Source of the DNA: Dipetalonema caudispina
Lineage: Eukaryota > Nematoda > Chromadorea > Rhabditida > Onchocercidae
Assembly: GCA_013365325.1 (NCBI GenBank)
Contig: JABVXV010000011.1
Coordinates: 372,001 to 436,000, forward strand
Direction: 5' to 3'
DNA length: 64,000 bases
Position numbers and translations under genes: made by a program. Shown here in pieces: positions 37,250-50,259 of this stretch (positions are counted from its first letter, which is position 1; each line of letters starts with the position of its first letter). The notes under the pieces were generated by a model that made no database searches, had not been told where the DNA came from, and saw only the letters and a list, made by a program, of their open reading frames with translations.

Positions 37250-40200
37250 ATATATATATATATATATATGTATATGTATTGAATGTGACAGTTATACTGA
37301 TGCCATAAAAATGGTGTCGCATAGGACGCAAGTGATGTAAGTGAGATGAAAACTTTAAGCCGGCGTTGTTCACTAATTCGCATTTTAACTTTCTAAGCCA
37401 TGCTAGTCTTTTCTCACTTTGTTTCGTTCGAAAAAATAGTTGTGAAAATCTTGAAGGCCGGGATCAAATTTTGATGTTATCAACGTCTCAAGAATAGGAG
37501 TGTTGAGCGCAAGACGGTTGAATTTTTTGTTTCCTCCCTCGTTTTTATAGTTCTAAATAAAGATTTAAAGAGTAATATTATAAGTTCTATAATACCATTG
37601 AACCCGAGTAAGAGATTGTTTAACGGTATATGATATTTGAGGAAACATTTATGTATCAAAATTGGATCTTATATATTGCATCGTTATTCCAAACAATTTA
37701 TAAATATGAAAATGTTCAGTAAAAAGTCATGTATTTAGGAGCCGTTGTCGCGTGAGACGTGGTCGATTGTTCGTTCATAAATTTTTTGGCGGCACCGAAA
37801 GATTTTCACATATTCCCCAACTTTATTAGAGTTTTGGAATATATTTTTCTTCGGTTCTGATCTCAGAATCAATATTGAAAAGTTGTGACTATGTAAAGAT
37901 TTAAATTATTGACATGTGAAAATAGTTCTAAGATGCAGTAAATCTATGAAGTTTAGTCTTAAACATTATTCTACCAACTCAATGACGTTATTGTCGAAAA
38001 AAATTCTAGTGACTTAAGCGTGTTATTTCTTGAGAAACAGCAGAAAATGTTAGCAGTATTGTTTTTCGCTGTTGTTGTAATTAGTGCTGCAAGTTCTAGG
38101 ATAAGTTTTCTAACCTTATTAGTTATGAATTTCGTCGTCAATATTATGTGAACTAATGAAAGTATTTGACCGAAATACTTCGATCTATTGTTTACTGGTT
38201 TGACAGGCAGGTTTTATGACATACGGCTGGATTATCAGAAAACAAAAAATCTCCTGTCAGCAGACAAAGTGGTAGGCAAGGCATATAATTTTTTACTGTG
38301 TCGATGAACTTTTTCAGATGTTGCCACCATTTACTATTTAATATTTCACCTTTAGCACGTTTATTTGTAGAGCAGGTCTAATAAAATATTTGGAATAAAA
38401 AAAAAAAAAATCGGCTATGCAGTAGAATTGAGTAAAAAGCATCCTGTGTTGCCGGTTTTTTTTTATTCCAAATAATATTTTATTAACCGTGAAAGCAGTT
38501 AAATTTTTATCACAAAAATCGTCCAATTTTTCAGTAATAATTGTTGGTAGTTTAGAGTTTCGCAAGTTCTTTTATCTATAATTTAATAGATAAGAAAAAA
38601 GAACAAGCACACTGATAGCAACAATACAGTGACCCGGTCTAGTGACACATCCATAACTGTATTATGCTAGTTTAGAAGGAGTGCTGTGGATTAGGACTTG
38701 AACTTAGCTTTCGTTTCGGCCTATTATTTTCGTTTTTATCAGAATAACGTTTGGCTTGCTTGGACATATATTAAATTTCACTTACGGTATCGATCATTTG
38801 TACTGACAATTTCTTCAGAAAGAACATAAACTATTCACAACAATCTACCCACCACCTAATAAACATTCGATATGTAATAACTAGTTGAATTTTGCCAAAA
38901 GTAAACATTTTGCTTATCAAAAGTAAGCAATGGTAGGCATACGGATAACTATATGTTATTCAATTAAGAGATTCCGAGGAACGAAAGTTGGTTATGAGGT
39001 ATTTGTCACAGCAGCGGATACAAAAAAAGGGAAAAAACTCATTTGAAATTGTTATAAAGACTTGTCCTAAGAGTAAGTTTTGGCTGAGTTAAAATTTATG
39101 ATGGATAAAGACATGGGAAATTAAATTGAATGCCTAAGTAGTTGGTTTCACGTAAATTATATCAACAGGTTATTAATTGATGCTGTTGTGACGTTTTGAA
39201 GTGTTCATTAGCTTCTTTTCTTTTGCTGCCTTCATGTCGCTCTTGTTCCTTACTAAGGTAGTTTGCTGCGATCCAAGCGGAAAAGGGTTTGATGCACAAC
39301 TCTTGAGTCTCGAGAAGTTGACTCAAATGTTTTTTTGCAAGTGCAATTAAATTTGGTGAAGGATGCAGTATATGTGGCGAGTACGATATAGTTTTGAAGC
39401 CTTCGTTCTTGAAGCAGTTTCGATCTACCGAATCACTTTAGCTGTTAATCCGTTCGTAAATTTTTTATTGGTAGGTTCTGGAAGACCTCAGTTTTTTGAA
39501 TATTCTTAACTTCTTTTGACATGAAGAATGGCCATTCAATATTTAGATGTGTTGTATAAATTTTCAAGTTGTCAGCATGGTGTAGGACTTCGAATTTCTA
39601 GGAAATGAAAGACTAAAAATCTGAGATTCAGATTTTTGAGAGTTAGCAGTCATCGTTTTGCATTTATTGTTTTAATTGACGATGAAATAGGAGTCTTAGC
39701 TTCTGTGGTATTTTTGGATTTTAAATTTGAAAAGTTGTTACTTTCGATAACCCAGTAAAAGATAAGGATCGCCAGTTGCCGATCGTATTTTAATTTTTCT
39801 ATCTCTCCATCCTGTTTTAAATCGTATTGCTAAGGAAAGCACTTAATTTTGATTTTTTGGCAAATTTTATTTAAAACTCTTTACTTGATATAGAAATCTC
39901 CAATTTTATTGTTAACTTTGCTGTGGAAGTAACAAATTATTTAGGTGCTTGACATTATTGTAAGTTACAAGATTGCCCATATGGATTCTTTATTTCTCTT
40001 GGCTTCTTCAGGATAATGTTTTGAATGTCTCGTTACAGTGATTTTTAGCAAACTGTAAGAATTTTGGCTGATCGTTAATATTTTTCTTTTGGAAGAGTGC
40101 TGTTGAAGAATGCTATTGGAAGCTGATAATAAAATGTATGAATTATTTACGGCATTGATATACATAAAGAAATAGGATGCGGAATGTTGTCGTTTTCAGG

Positions 40201-43200
40201 AGGATAGACGAAGTTATAACATTTCTTCCACAAGATCCATTTCATCAATGACGAATGTTCCGAAACCGCGACTGTGCCGATTGGTTCGTATTTCAATAGA
40301 TATAAAATATGATTCAAAAAATATTTGTTGGAAGTTATTTGTAAATGGATGTACTTGTTTTTCTATTCATAAACCATAAAAATTTGTGAAGAGAATCAAG
40401 CGTTTTCCTTCAAAAATTTGTGTACAGCTTCTGATCCAGCTGTAATCTTTTTTTTTAAAAAAAAAAAAAGAAAATTTACAGAAGTTAAGTACACGCTCCT
40501 TCCTAACCTTACCAAAATCCTGTCCATACAGCATTCATAGTTGAATATCTTGTTCTGATACTATAACCAGAGTTCAATCATCGTCTTAGCTTGTGTGAAT
40601 TGTCCGTTATAAACTCTTGAAAAACATGGATGCGATTGTAATACTTCCCAGTTATGCGTTTTATCTAGAGTAATATTGTAAACTAAAGGTAGAAATGGAT
40701 GTGGATGTAATTCAATATTTCATTATTTATTTGCATTTTTTTTCATTCCCCAAATATTTTGTTATATGGTAACAAATTGTTTATGTTTGACTCTGGTGCA
40801 GAGAAAACGTGATCCGACGGAGGAGTTTGGATTTAATTTGCATGCCGAAAAGAATCGAGGCCATTTTGTTGGAGCCGTTGATAAAAATGGTATCGGTGAA
40901 CGGGCTGGTTTACAGATGGGACAGCGAATTGTGGGTGTTAATGGTCAGCTCATTTACCCAAGCACTGCTCATAAGGTGTATAATTTTTAACGCGATCATA
41001 GAAGTTTTTAATCATTGAATTGTGTGATTTATCATATCTTTTTATTTAATGCACACTTATAACAATTTATTTTGTCATTGAGATAGTTTGCTAGCTCGTT
41101 ATAACGCTGAGAATTTTTGCTTTTGATAATCACATTCAGTTTAATTCAGTATTTGTATAGTGATGCACTAGCTCAAAAAACTTACTCTAGACTCCTTCAG
41201 GGAACTGTAATTTCTTATTATTTATGTTAAAATGAGTTTAGCAAACTAATTGTTTTCGTGTAGATGCTTTAAAATTTATTTTACAGGAAGTTGTATCATT
41301 AATAAAAAAAAATCCGTTACGAACGGAGCTGCTGGTTGCATCGGAGGAAATTGACCAGTGGTACACCGAAAATCATATGGAATATTCATTCGGTCGGGTA
41401 GATCTGTATAATTTCGAGAATGGTTCATCTGTAAGTTTTGTCATTGAATTTTTTATCTGCTAATAGTATCTTTGATTATATTTCTGGTGATGTTTGAGAT
41501 AAAACAACAGTCATAAATTTAAACAAAGACTGAAGCTTCGAGAAAATTATTATAAGTTGGGAGAAGGGATGTTTTCTGTCTTTTTCATATTCTTTTTTGA
41601 ATTCCTTATGAAAGAAGGATTTTCTACTGATTTGGTTTTGAAAATACGGTGGTTTTTAATTGAGTTTGACCATAGAACGATTCAATAGACCTGTGGCATG
41701 ATTATTTTGTTGGTAATTCTCTTCGAAGCAAAGTTCACACTGTTATAGCATCGAGAAATGTATTCATTTTTGTGAGCGACTGTCTCTCCTTAATCGTTGC
41801 ATTTATTCTTTTTGCATTTATCAAGTTCGAGGAATGGAGTTTTCAAAACTGATCCTGACTTTGTGAATTGAAGGCGAGGCAACGACCATCCGAATTCTCT
41901 CTGCTTTCAAATAGATACATGATGACTTTCAAAATGCATTGCACAGATCTAATTGATGCATCCTTTCCACGACGCTTAATTTCTGTTCTATAATTATTGT
42001 CTTGCTTTATTTCCCAACACCTAATCTCTCTCATGACCGTCTTTCCATAGACTATCAGTATTACATAGTGTCGTTCGGTGTTTCTTTTGATATTTGTGAC
42101 CTCTACTGAATAGATCGAGTAGACGATTTATTTTACCTACGTTTGTAATACAAATGTTCAGTCTTCTCATTTTGACTATGTAATAACTAATTTAATCGGC
42201 TTTCCAACATTCCCACTCTATAAATTAATGTTTATTAACCGTATATGGGACACCACTACAATGCTAAGCCTGCTACGCATTGTTTTTTCTGCGGTTGTGT
42301 TTCTTGCGTTGATTATAGAAAACCTTTCCTTTCAGTTATCTAACGAGTTCCAGCTAGATAAGACATTACTAAATTTAATATGAAGAGCGTCTTTATTGCA
42401 TGTCTTAGCGGAGAGTTATGCTTGTTAGTTGTCTAATCATTTTTCTATTCATAACTAAATTACGTTTTGATGGTACTTACTAATTTTCAGTAAAAAATAT
42501 TCTTGCGACCAAATTATTTCAGTTTCGACTCATCGAGTTACTAATGTATGAAACATCATGTTTGGAGTAAGAACCATTTTTAGAACTGTGACGGAGAGAT
42601 TGCGAACACTGAAATGCTTGTGGCCATCGATCTTGAGTGACGTTTTTACGCAATGACGCTGATGGATGCCATCATTGTTAGCTATAAAGCGTTATGTTAA
42701 TAGCCAAAAATAGGACATTATGAATGAATGAGTGGTCTGGTGCATTCTTTGGACAGCGAAATATTCATGAGCATTACTGTTCCGTAATATCAATCCTTCT
42801 ATCCTTATTTCCATCTCTTTTTTCCCTTTCTTTATTGCCTTATCACCGGAAATTCAGTAATTTTTACTCACAAAAAACTTCATATGATTTTCTTAATGTG
42901 AAGAGATTTTTCTTAAGGGTCTTATAAAATTATGAAGAATTAGATAGTTAACTTCACTGGTTTTCAGTTATTTTTTAACTTTTTTTTAATGTGCTTTATA
43001 TACATAGATATGATGCTTAGCAGGTAGATTAAAACAAATGGTTAAAAGGCTGGTTTTATGAATTTTTTTCAAAAGGTTGGTATTTTGTCGTGTCGGTCAC
43101 GTTGGCACATCCCCAACAGGAATTTTATTGCATCGGATTCCGAGCACTGTTCATTTTTTTTACAATTGGCAACACATACTCGTTTGAAGGTGTATCGAAT

Positions 43201-45922
43201 AGAGATCATGAACATTAGGTGATTTTTCTCCTGGCGTCAATTGAATAGAGATCTTGAACATTATGTGATTTGAGATAACGCTGCATAATTAGTAGTAGCA
43301 TAGTCTATCACTTTATAGAAATATTCATCAAACGTCATTTATTTTTGGGTGAAATAGCCAAGGCACGTTACTAACCTAACTGATATCTGATTCAGTCTGC
43401 TAACAAAATTTTGTCAAATGCAAATAAGTGGAAAGTTCTCGTGATACCACTGTCTTTTTCTCTTGTTATGAAACTAGAAGGCGTTTTCTCTTTGTTACAA
43501 TTGACTTCGCTAATAAAGCTGAGGATAGAATATTACGAATGAGGTTTTTGTCGTAGAAAAGGCAGGTAAGGCCGGAATGTCTATACGCACCATTTATATA
43601 GTCGTAGTTTTTACTGGTTTTCCTATTCCTCAGCTACAGCCATATGAGCTTACCACAGGATTTAAAGTGTCTGTGTAACTTGAAATTACGGTTTTTCCAA
43701 ACCGTTCGAATTTCCATACGTTTCATCCGATGAGCGAAGTGAAAATGTTTGGCAGGCAATCCGTCAGTGCCAATGTAAATACATTCAAATTCCACTGTGA
43801 ATAACGATATACACTGTTCAGCGCTTAATCACTCAATTTATGGAAGCGTTTCATTCATCCATAGAACTACTTTATGTATGATATGGTACTAATTGCGCGT
43901 TACAAACCTTAACAGGAAACCTCTATAAGGTGAAATGAACTTTCGTACTACTATCTATGTACTGAAAATAGCGGATTTATTTTACTTTGTTCCGTTCAGA
44001 ATTAGAAGAACATAGCTTAGAAGACTCGTTGAGATTCTTTGGTACCATCATTTGGATTTGATGAGTCCACAAAGAGAGCAGTGAAGATTGGAAGATATGA
44101 TGGTATGATGCAACGCGAACATGAATTACCGAATAAATTACTATCACATTCTCCAGATAATAAAATCAATATTCTAGCAGAAGTGAAAAATAGGGGTATT
44201 CTGCAGAATCATATTCATATTTCTGTAGATACGGCTCATACATTTGGACTTACCCGTGTTAGCTACCTGTACATGTCGTTGTTTGGTGCTCTATCACACC
44301 TTCAACTAAAAACTCGATTTTAATGATGTGGACATTTCTTTGATAACTGATATTTTCTTCTTCATTCATGGCAGTTTCTGTTAGTACAGCTTAAGTATAT
44401 TATGGGCTTTTAATGGTTCTTGTTTTTATTGTTTTCTTTAACTTTGCAGAAAAATACATTTTTTTAAAATGTCATTGTGCTCCAATGAAATTTGACTTAC
44501 TTGGTGAAAGAATGTTGCACACTAGTGGCTACTTCGTTTTGAAGATAATTGCAAGAGTAGCCTCTGTAGTAGATATCAACCATTTTTCAATTTTTTGCTT
44601 ACGGAATATTGAATTGTTCACGGTTGGGAAATTTCAGTTATTTTTAAATCAGGCTCTGCTGTCGCTTTTGAAGGACTCATGCGACTTTTTTTTAAAAAAA
44701 ACAGTACATTTGTGGATTTCACCATCAATGTACCGTTGCGCAGTGTCTTATGAAACTTCGTACATAAGCATTTTTTTAACGTATGATAAATCTACCGAAA
44801 GAACACTGCAAGTTGTCGGGAGGCTACTACACTCATAAATTTTGATCCTAATGTTTCATCTAAAAAGTTCCCTTTTAATGCATACTTTTTGGGGATGCAT
44901 GAGTTTTTCGAAATATCGAAATACTTTAGAATAATCGAAGACATTTTCTTAAACTATTATCTTCGTAGTTTACCTGGAAAAGTTATGTTTTTGAAACAAA
45001 GAAATAATATCAACATTAGAGTAATCGCCATCTTACAATTTTGCCAAATTCCAGATAAATTTATTTGCCAAGGCATAATGGCTAAATAAGTGTGGGAAAT
45101 TCCCAACTTTGAAAGTCCGAAAAAATGAGTTATCTGATAAGTGTTTCATTCACTTCAGAAAAATGTTTCACCGAATTCAAAGACGAAAATCACTGCATCG
45201 GTAGCTCCGTTAAAGCAAGAAGCAGATTTGTCTCATCAGGATGAAGTTGAGAAGTTCGAGAGAAGCGACAAAATGGATAAAAGTGGTTTGTGAAGATCTT
45301 ATAGCTCTAAAATTATGTATTTCATGACACCTATTCCGATAACCTTATAGGTCCTTGTGTTGGACAACCTATATCTGATAAGTCCAGTGATTCGGTTATG
45401 CGCTGTTGTACTTTACAATCTAGTTAGTACTAGTGATGGAAATTTTCAAGTTTGCATTATTGTCTGAAAAAGGGCTCTTAACTGAACGAGGCATCTGTAA
45501 TTCGGCAACATCGAGACTGTTGTCTTTAGTGTTGTGTTATAAGTGATCCGTGTCACTAACTGAGACAGAGTGTCGTTTATGGATACTGAAAAAAAAAAAA
45601 AAAAGAAAGAAAAACATAAGGATGGGAGATTGATTTTCAGGTATGGTTTTGCTAAAACATTTGTATAATAGTTGATGATGTTCATGTGGTTTGATGCGAA
45701 TTTTGTGTACTGTGGAAAGTTATCTGAGCTTTTGTTCAGAAATTCAGATTCTCCTGTTCAGTACTTCTCGATATTGAAAACCTCTTAATTTCAGGAATAC
45801 CTGATATATTTAAGCTCAGCGCAGGTGAAGCACGCAGTCGACTGGTGAGTCGTAAGAAGGATCCTCGACGTGACTCTCAAATGAGTTTGAAGGAAAAATA
45901 TAAGCTAGTTTCCAATATGTGA
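31558..45922 (+). CDS. nrfl-1: NHERF-family scaffold (two PDZ domains and ezrin-binding tail), 9 exons, 372 aa
   Basis: Cortical adaptor that binds C-termini of membrane transporters through PDZ domains and ERM proteins through its tail. Exons 31558-31629, 31889-32041, 34014-34154, 35475-35570, 40200-40283, 40802-40975, 41287-41430, 45159-45285 and 45795-45922; all joins are in phase. PDZ1 (~residues 12-95) contains PRVCLIV, the binding loop EYGYNLHAEK, GSPADQGGLRPGDRIFAVNG and an alpha-B His (ENHKK), which marks class I PDZ. PDZ2 (~177-258) contains PRLCRL, EFGFNLHAEK, GERAGLQMGQRIVGVNG and AHKEVV. Both domains are followed by the same extension pattern ELLV-x-SEE-x3-WY-x-E, evidence of internal duplication. 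The linker is charged and serine-rich. The last residues, MSLKEKYKLVSNM, resemble the ERM-binding end of human NHERF1 (KKRELFSNL-type). Size is close to human NHERF1 (358 aa). The introns are long (35571-40199 and 41431-45158). Confidence 0.93.
37207..37279. repeat. (TG)n(TA)n microsatellite
   Basis: About 17 TG units followed by a TA-rich dinucleotide stretch, in the 4.6 kb intron between exons 4 and 5 of nrfl-1. TG/TA repeats of this kind are typically length-polymorphic. Confidence 0.95.
43197..43271. repeat. Imperfect tandem duplication, 46-base offset
   Basis: The block GAATAGAGATCATGAACATT and its following bases recur 46 bases downstream with two or three changes, within the large nrfl-1 intron 7. 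It is a small local duplication and has no coding frame. Confidence 0.7.
44030..45089 (+). other. Cluster of long sense-strand ORFs inside nrfl-1 intron 7
   Basis: Three consecutive plus-strand open frames occupy 44030-44323 (about 97 codons), 44413-44838 (141 codons) and 44889-45089 (66 codons), just upstream of the exon at 45159. The first is hydrophilic and protein-like (FDESTKRAVKIGRYDGMMQR, LPNKLLSHSPDNKINILAEV). The second follows a strong TTTGCAG acceptor (44450) and has several cysteines (FLKCHCAPMKFDLLGERM). I recognise no domain and could not phase them into nrfl-1 or with each other. They could be an intron-nested gene, alternative nrfl-1 linker exons, or a decayed mobile element. 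Confidence 0.35.
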
Positions 45923-47487
45923 TACGTTTTTCTCACCATTCGCTTTATTCATTCGTGATTTTTAGACCTTCTTTTGAAATCGTTTAGAAAGCAGTTAAAG
46001 CGGATGCGCATATATTTTGAGCAATTTGAGCGTGTTTTGTGGTTCATTGCTTAAGCAATCCTGTTCTTATATCTGCTACTAGTCACTCGATTTCGTTTAT
46101 CCTTTCAATTTCTGCTGCCTCAGCAATGTTGCATCGCTTTATTCTTTTACCGCTGCTGAAACTTATAGTTCTGCAAAAGGTTGATAGCGCTGTTCCCAGT
46201 TTGCTGTTATATTTATCTTTTAGCTATGTAAATGATGACTTGTATTAATGGAGGTGTTGTTGAATCACTGATTCGCAGAGATATTTTAATCACTTCGGTG
46301 GGGATTTTATTTGGTATATTTTGCTGTTGAACTGTTTTAGGAGAGAAATAAACGAGAAGATGCGATAATTATAGCCGAATTCGCAAAACTCATTGTTTGT
46401 CGTTTTAATGATTAGGCCGTGAAGTTCATATTTAAAAGATTTCGAAAGTAACAGTTATGTATCCCACGTAGTATGCCACCATATTGCCTTATGACTCATT
46501 CTCAATATCAAGTTTTTTTTGCAATTATTTCTGCTGATATTTAAGTTTACTACTGTTTTATTTGTGGAGGGACATTCAATACTCCATTACATCATAATTG
46601 TTATTGTTTATTATTTGTCGCCGTTTACCGATTTATAAACTTCTTTAATTTTATCATCTTTTATTACCGCATATGGAATTACAACTTCTCGGTTATAATT
46701 CTGCTGAAATTCTCTCGCTTATCACACTCATACATATGCTGCTGGAGTGAATTGTTGGACAAACTTGTCTATAGTTTAAGTATCCCGAAAAAGCACAGAC
46801 GAAATAAAACGGTCTGTTGACTGACTATGCGCTATGATGTCTGTATTGCAGAGGCCCTTCGATCTTATTCATTGACTACTTCCTCTTATCGGTATTTTCC
46901 AATAGTGCTGGCACCGCTGGAAACAAGCTAAACAATTTGTATACCTGGCGTTTTTCTCTCATGGAGGTGAAAACTGTTAATAGAGTGAGTTTGTTAGATG
47001 TCCTGTTGGTTTCTGTATGCATTAGCACTCAATTTTATAAATGAGTTCGACTATTTCTGATCAGAAATTCTAAGTTTAAGTTTGACTTAATAATTTGACT
47101 TAATATTTACTAAATTTATTTTTCCTTTTAAATTAGTATGTTTTTTGTATGAAATTTTAAGTGTAAGCTTCGCTCGTATTTCTCTTTTTTTGAATAACTG
47201 AATGAATATGAGCTTTTCTTAATACGCTGAGTTTGGTTTGCATGTTTCTCCATCAAGAAAAAATATTGCTGAGATGAAGAAATCAGTAATAAGTGATTTC
47301 ACATTGCTAGAGAATCAGCTGTAAAATATATCCTAAAATGTGGTTCGAGTGGTGCTTCCATGAATGGCTAGTAATTAAAGGGATCTGTGGTTCTGGCCAA
47401 GATGCTTGATTGAGTAGTATTGCGACTTGAGTGCAAAGCTCAATTATATCAGACCTAGTAATATATAATCGCTGGTCAGTTTGTATC
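45923..47487. other. Intergenic, nrfl-1 3' side to homeobox gene
   Basis: No coding-like frame apart from short hydrophobic ones. It should contain the nrfl-1 3' UTR and regulatory DNA of the homeobox gene, but no element is recognisable. Confidence 0.45.
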
Positions 47488-47523
47488 TTGCCAGGCTCAG
47501 GCTCAGGCTTAGCTACTTCACTC

Positions 47524-48912
47524 ATGTCATCTTTCTTATCGTCACCATCACCCACTTTACCGGTCATATCTCCTTACCTGTTCTCTTTGCTACAGCAAAC
47601 TTCCCTATGGCCACCTATTCTAATTCCAACACCAGCTCGAAAACCCACAAGTTCTTACACCATTCGGGATATCTTATCCAACAATTCATCAGTAACACAA
47701 ATGCACTCTGAAGGCATGCCATTTCCACTTTGTACTTTTTAAAGCTTATTCGCTGCAAACTTGGCGCGAATCAGTTCACATTAATTTTTATTCTCCACTG
47801 GAGCTTTCGACGTGATCACAGACTTTGGATCACAGTTTTGATTCTTACGTGAACTCTCGATTAATCATTTATTGTTCCGAATCGTAATTAACGGTATTTA
47901 TATCTCCAACTTTTTGTTGACAAAACTTTATGTTTTAGAAAGATGTAAATGTAACGGTAAGAATTTGGAGTCGGATCGAGCTCAAAAACCACAAAAAAAG
48001 AAGAAAGCGCGAACAACGTTCACTGGCCGACAAATTTTTGAACTTGAGAAACAATTTGAGAAGAAGAAGTACTTATCATCCAGTGAACGGGGTGAACTCG
48101 CCAAACTACTCAGTGTCACCGAAACGCAAGTATTACTCTTTTATTGTTGGTTCATTAAAAAAAGATTTTGTTTTTCTAATTTGTTGAAGCTTCTCTCTTT
48201 CGGTTACCTCAGACTGTTTTAATGGAAGGTTGGAAATAATTACATTTGAAAATAATTACTTTTAAATCAAAAGTTTATTCTTCTCTTTTCGGCAAGACTA
48301 TTAACTTTACTTTGGTAGTTTGGTCCTTAGAAGATAGTCTGATTAGGAAAGATATGTCCAAGAAACAGGATTCAGAATATTACTAAAATCTTCCGTCCAT
48401 GCTGCATTCTCAGTTGGTCTTAGAGTCTCAATTGTATTTCAAAATTAATTGTCTATGCAAAAGATACTCCATCCTTTATTACTGTCCGTTTCCCTGCCCA
48501 TTTGTTTAGTAATAATTTCTTGCAATTTTATTCATTTTGTTTGCAACGATAACTACTTTTGTATATTAGCTCAGAAAATTGAATCAATAATTTAATATTG
48601 TGAGACTTAACTGATCGTTTTCATTTAATAAATCATAGACTTGGGAAGTTTACTTTCTGTTGACAGTATCAATTCGGTTGCCATCATCATGACAGATATT
48701 TTGAAACTTTTTTAAATTATTTAATTTCTTAAAAGAAATAAGTTTTGGAAGAAACAAATAAAAAAAGGTTTAGTAATAACTGATCAATATCTATCTAGGT
48801 GAAAATCTGGTTTCAAAATCGGCGAACGAAGTGGAAGAAAGGTGAAATAGAGAAAAATGCAACAGTTGAAGGGTGTATTATTCAGAACAGTCAGCAACAT
48901 GACACTGCATGA
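47524..48912 (+). CDS. NK-class homeobox transcription factor (NK7.1/CEH-9-like), partial model
   Basis: Nuclear DNA-binding regulator. The homeodomain is split over exons 47939-48129 and 48799-48912: [40 protein letters not shown], then [15 protein letters not shown]. The intron sits between homeodomain residues 44 and 45 (TETQ|VKIW), a common NK-class position. Gln50, Asn51 and Thr54 are present. [11 protein letters not shown]...KKYLSSSER resembles the NK7.1 group, from memory. The tail after the homeodomain is only about 20 residues, ending QQHDTA. A proline/serine-rich upstream exon starting at ATG 47524 contains [10 protein letters not shown], an EH1-like repressor motif with Tyr in place of the usual Phe. 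It ends at a phase-0 donor (TCATCA|GTAACA, 47691), whereas the homeobox exon needs phase 1, so a small exon is missing; a 37-base candidate near 47790 would fit. A TTGCCAG acceptor at 47493 may be trans-spliced. Confidence 0.8.
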
Positions 48913-50259
48913 ATATCTTTTTAAAATATAATCGCCATTTTTTCGCATGCAGAAGGAAAGAAGAAATTTGCAAATTCAGTTTTTTTTTTTTTTTTTTTGA
49001 TGGAAAATGGAAATAAAAATAGCTGCAAAATATAAATCAGTTCATTGAAGGAGCATTGGGTAATGGATTCAAAAATGTTGTGTATGTGATTGCATTTCAG
49101 TATAAAATTGTCAACAGATTATCTGAAACTACTTGTGTTGATTGGAACTCCCAAAAGTAATTTTGAACAGAATTGGAATATAAATTAACGTTTCATTGGC
49201 TAATGATGCTTCCTTCAAATGCAAAAATACATTTCTAAATTGGTTCCAATCAACATTCAGTTCAAAATGACTACAATAACTAATTTTTTTATTGCAGATG
49301 AATTCCTTCTTCGTTCTTATAACCTTTGATCCTCAACTATTAAAAAAAAAAAAAAAAATCAGAATTGTAATTGCATCAATCTTGTTGCTTATGGTAAAAT
49401 GTCCCGCTTTGTAGGTTCAGTTGATTTTTTTTGTGGAACTACTATATTTGATACTTGCCCAGGTATAAATCATTGATACAAAATGTCTATTATATTTGAG
49501 TGCAATATCCTTTAAGGTTCACCAGATAGATATACCTTCGAATTTTGGAACACACTACTTTGTCTTAATTCCAGTAGTCTGCATGTTCTTTTTAAAGAAA
49601 TGAATAAATGAGAAAAGGGGAAAGGAGACCAAAAAATATGAAAGTAAAAGAAGGATTGATCAAACTTATTACTCTGATCCTTTATTTATTATTGTTCTGA
49701 TTATACATATCTTTTCCACGGCTCATACGATACTTTGGATCATAGAGTTTAAATCTCACAGATAATGTAGAATAGTAATCTTTTTTTCCTCTGCGATTTA
49801 GTGTTCTTATCATTGCTATCAAATTTTCATGTAGTCAAATAAACTTAGAATTACCAACTATTTAAAAATCTTTCAAACACTACATTCACGGTCAAAGAAA
49901 AGGCAACATATCCTACCTCAGTACTATCATTATTTTATCGCCTTAATTGATAAAATTGCAAGTGAAATTAGAAACCAGAATTATGATGACTAAATTATTA
50001 TGACACGAAAAAGCTCTCCCATTAATGTTAGTTCTGGTTTATAAGAATACTCCAAATCTTTAATGCTTTTTGTCATATTAAATCGGATTGAGAACCATCA
50101 TATGCAGACAACGATATTAGTTTGCTTCAAAACTCTCTTGCAGTTGTTATACTTCATACCTTATGTGCAACAGTTAATCATCGCTACTATATCTCCGAGA
50201 AACTAATTCAAAATGCAAATGATAACATCCTAAATGATACAATTTAAACTAATTTATTA
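48913..50259. other. Intergenic between convergent genes
   Basis: AT-rich with T and A homopolymers (48979-48998, 49341-49358) and no coding-like frame. It holds the 3' ends of the homeobox gene (+) and the secreted-protein gene (-). Confidence 0.5.

Noticed and set aside
47307..47567. Minus-strand ORF with acidic composition (KPEPEPGK)
   Set aside because: Antisense to the proline/serine-rich exon of the homeobox gene, whose EH1-like motif favours the plus strand.
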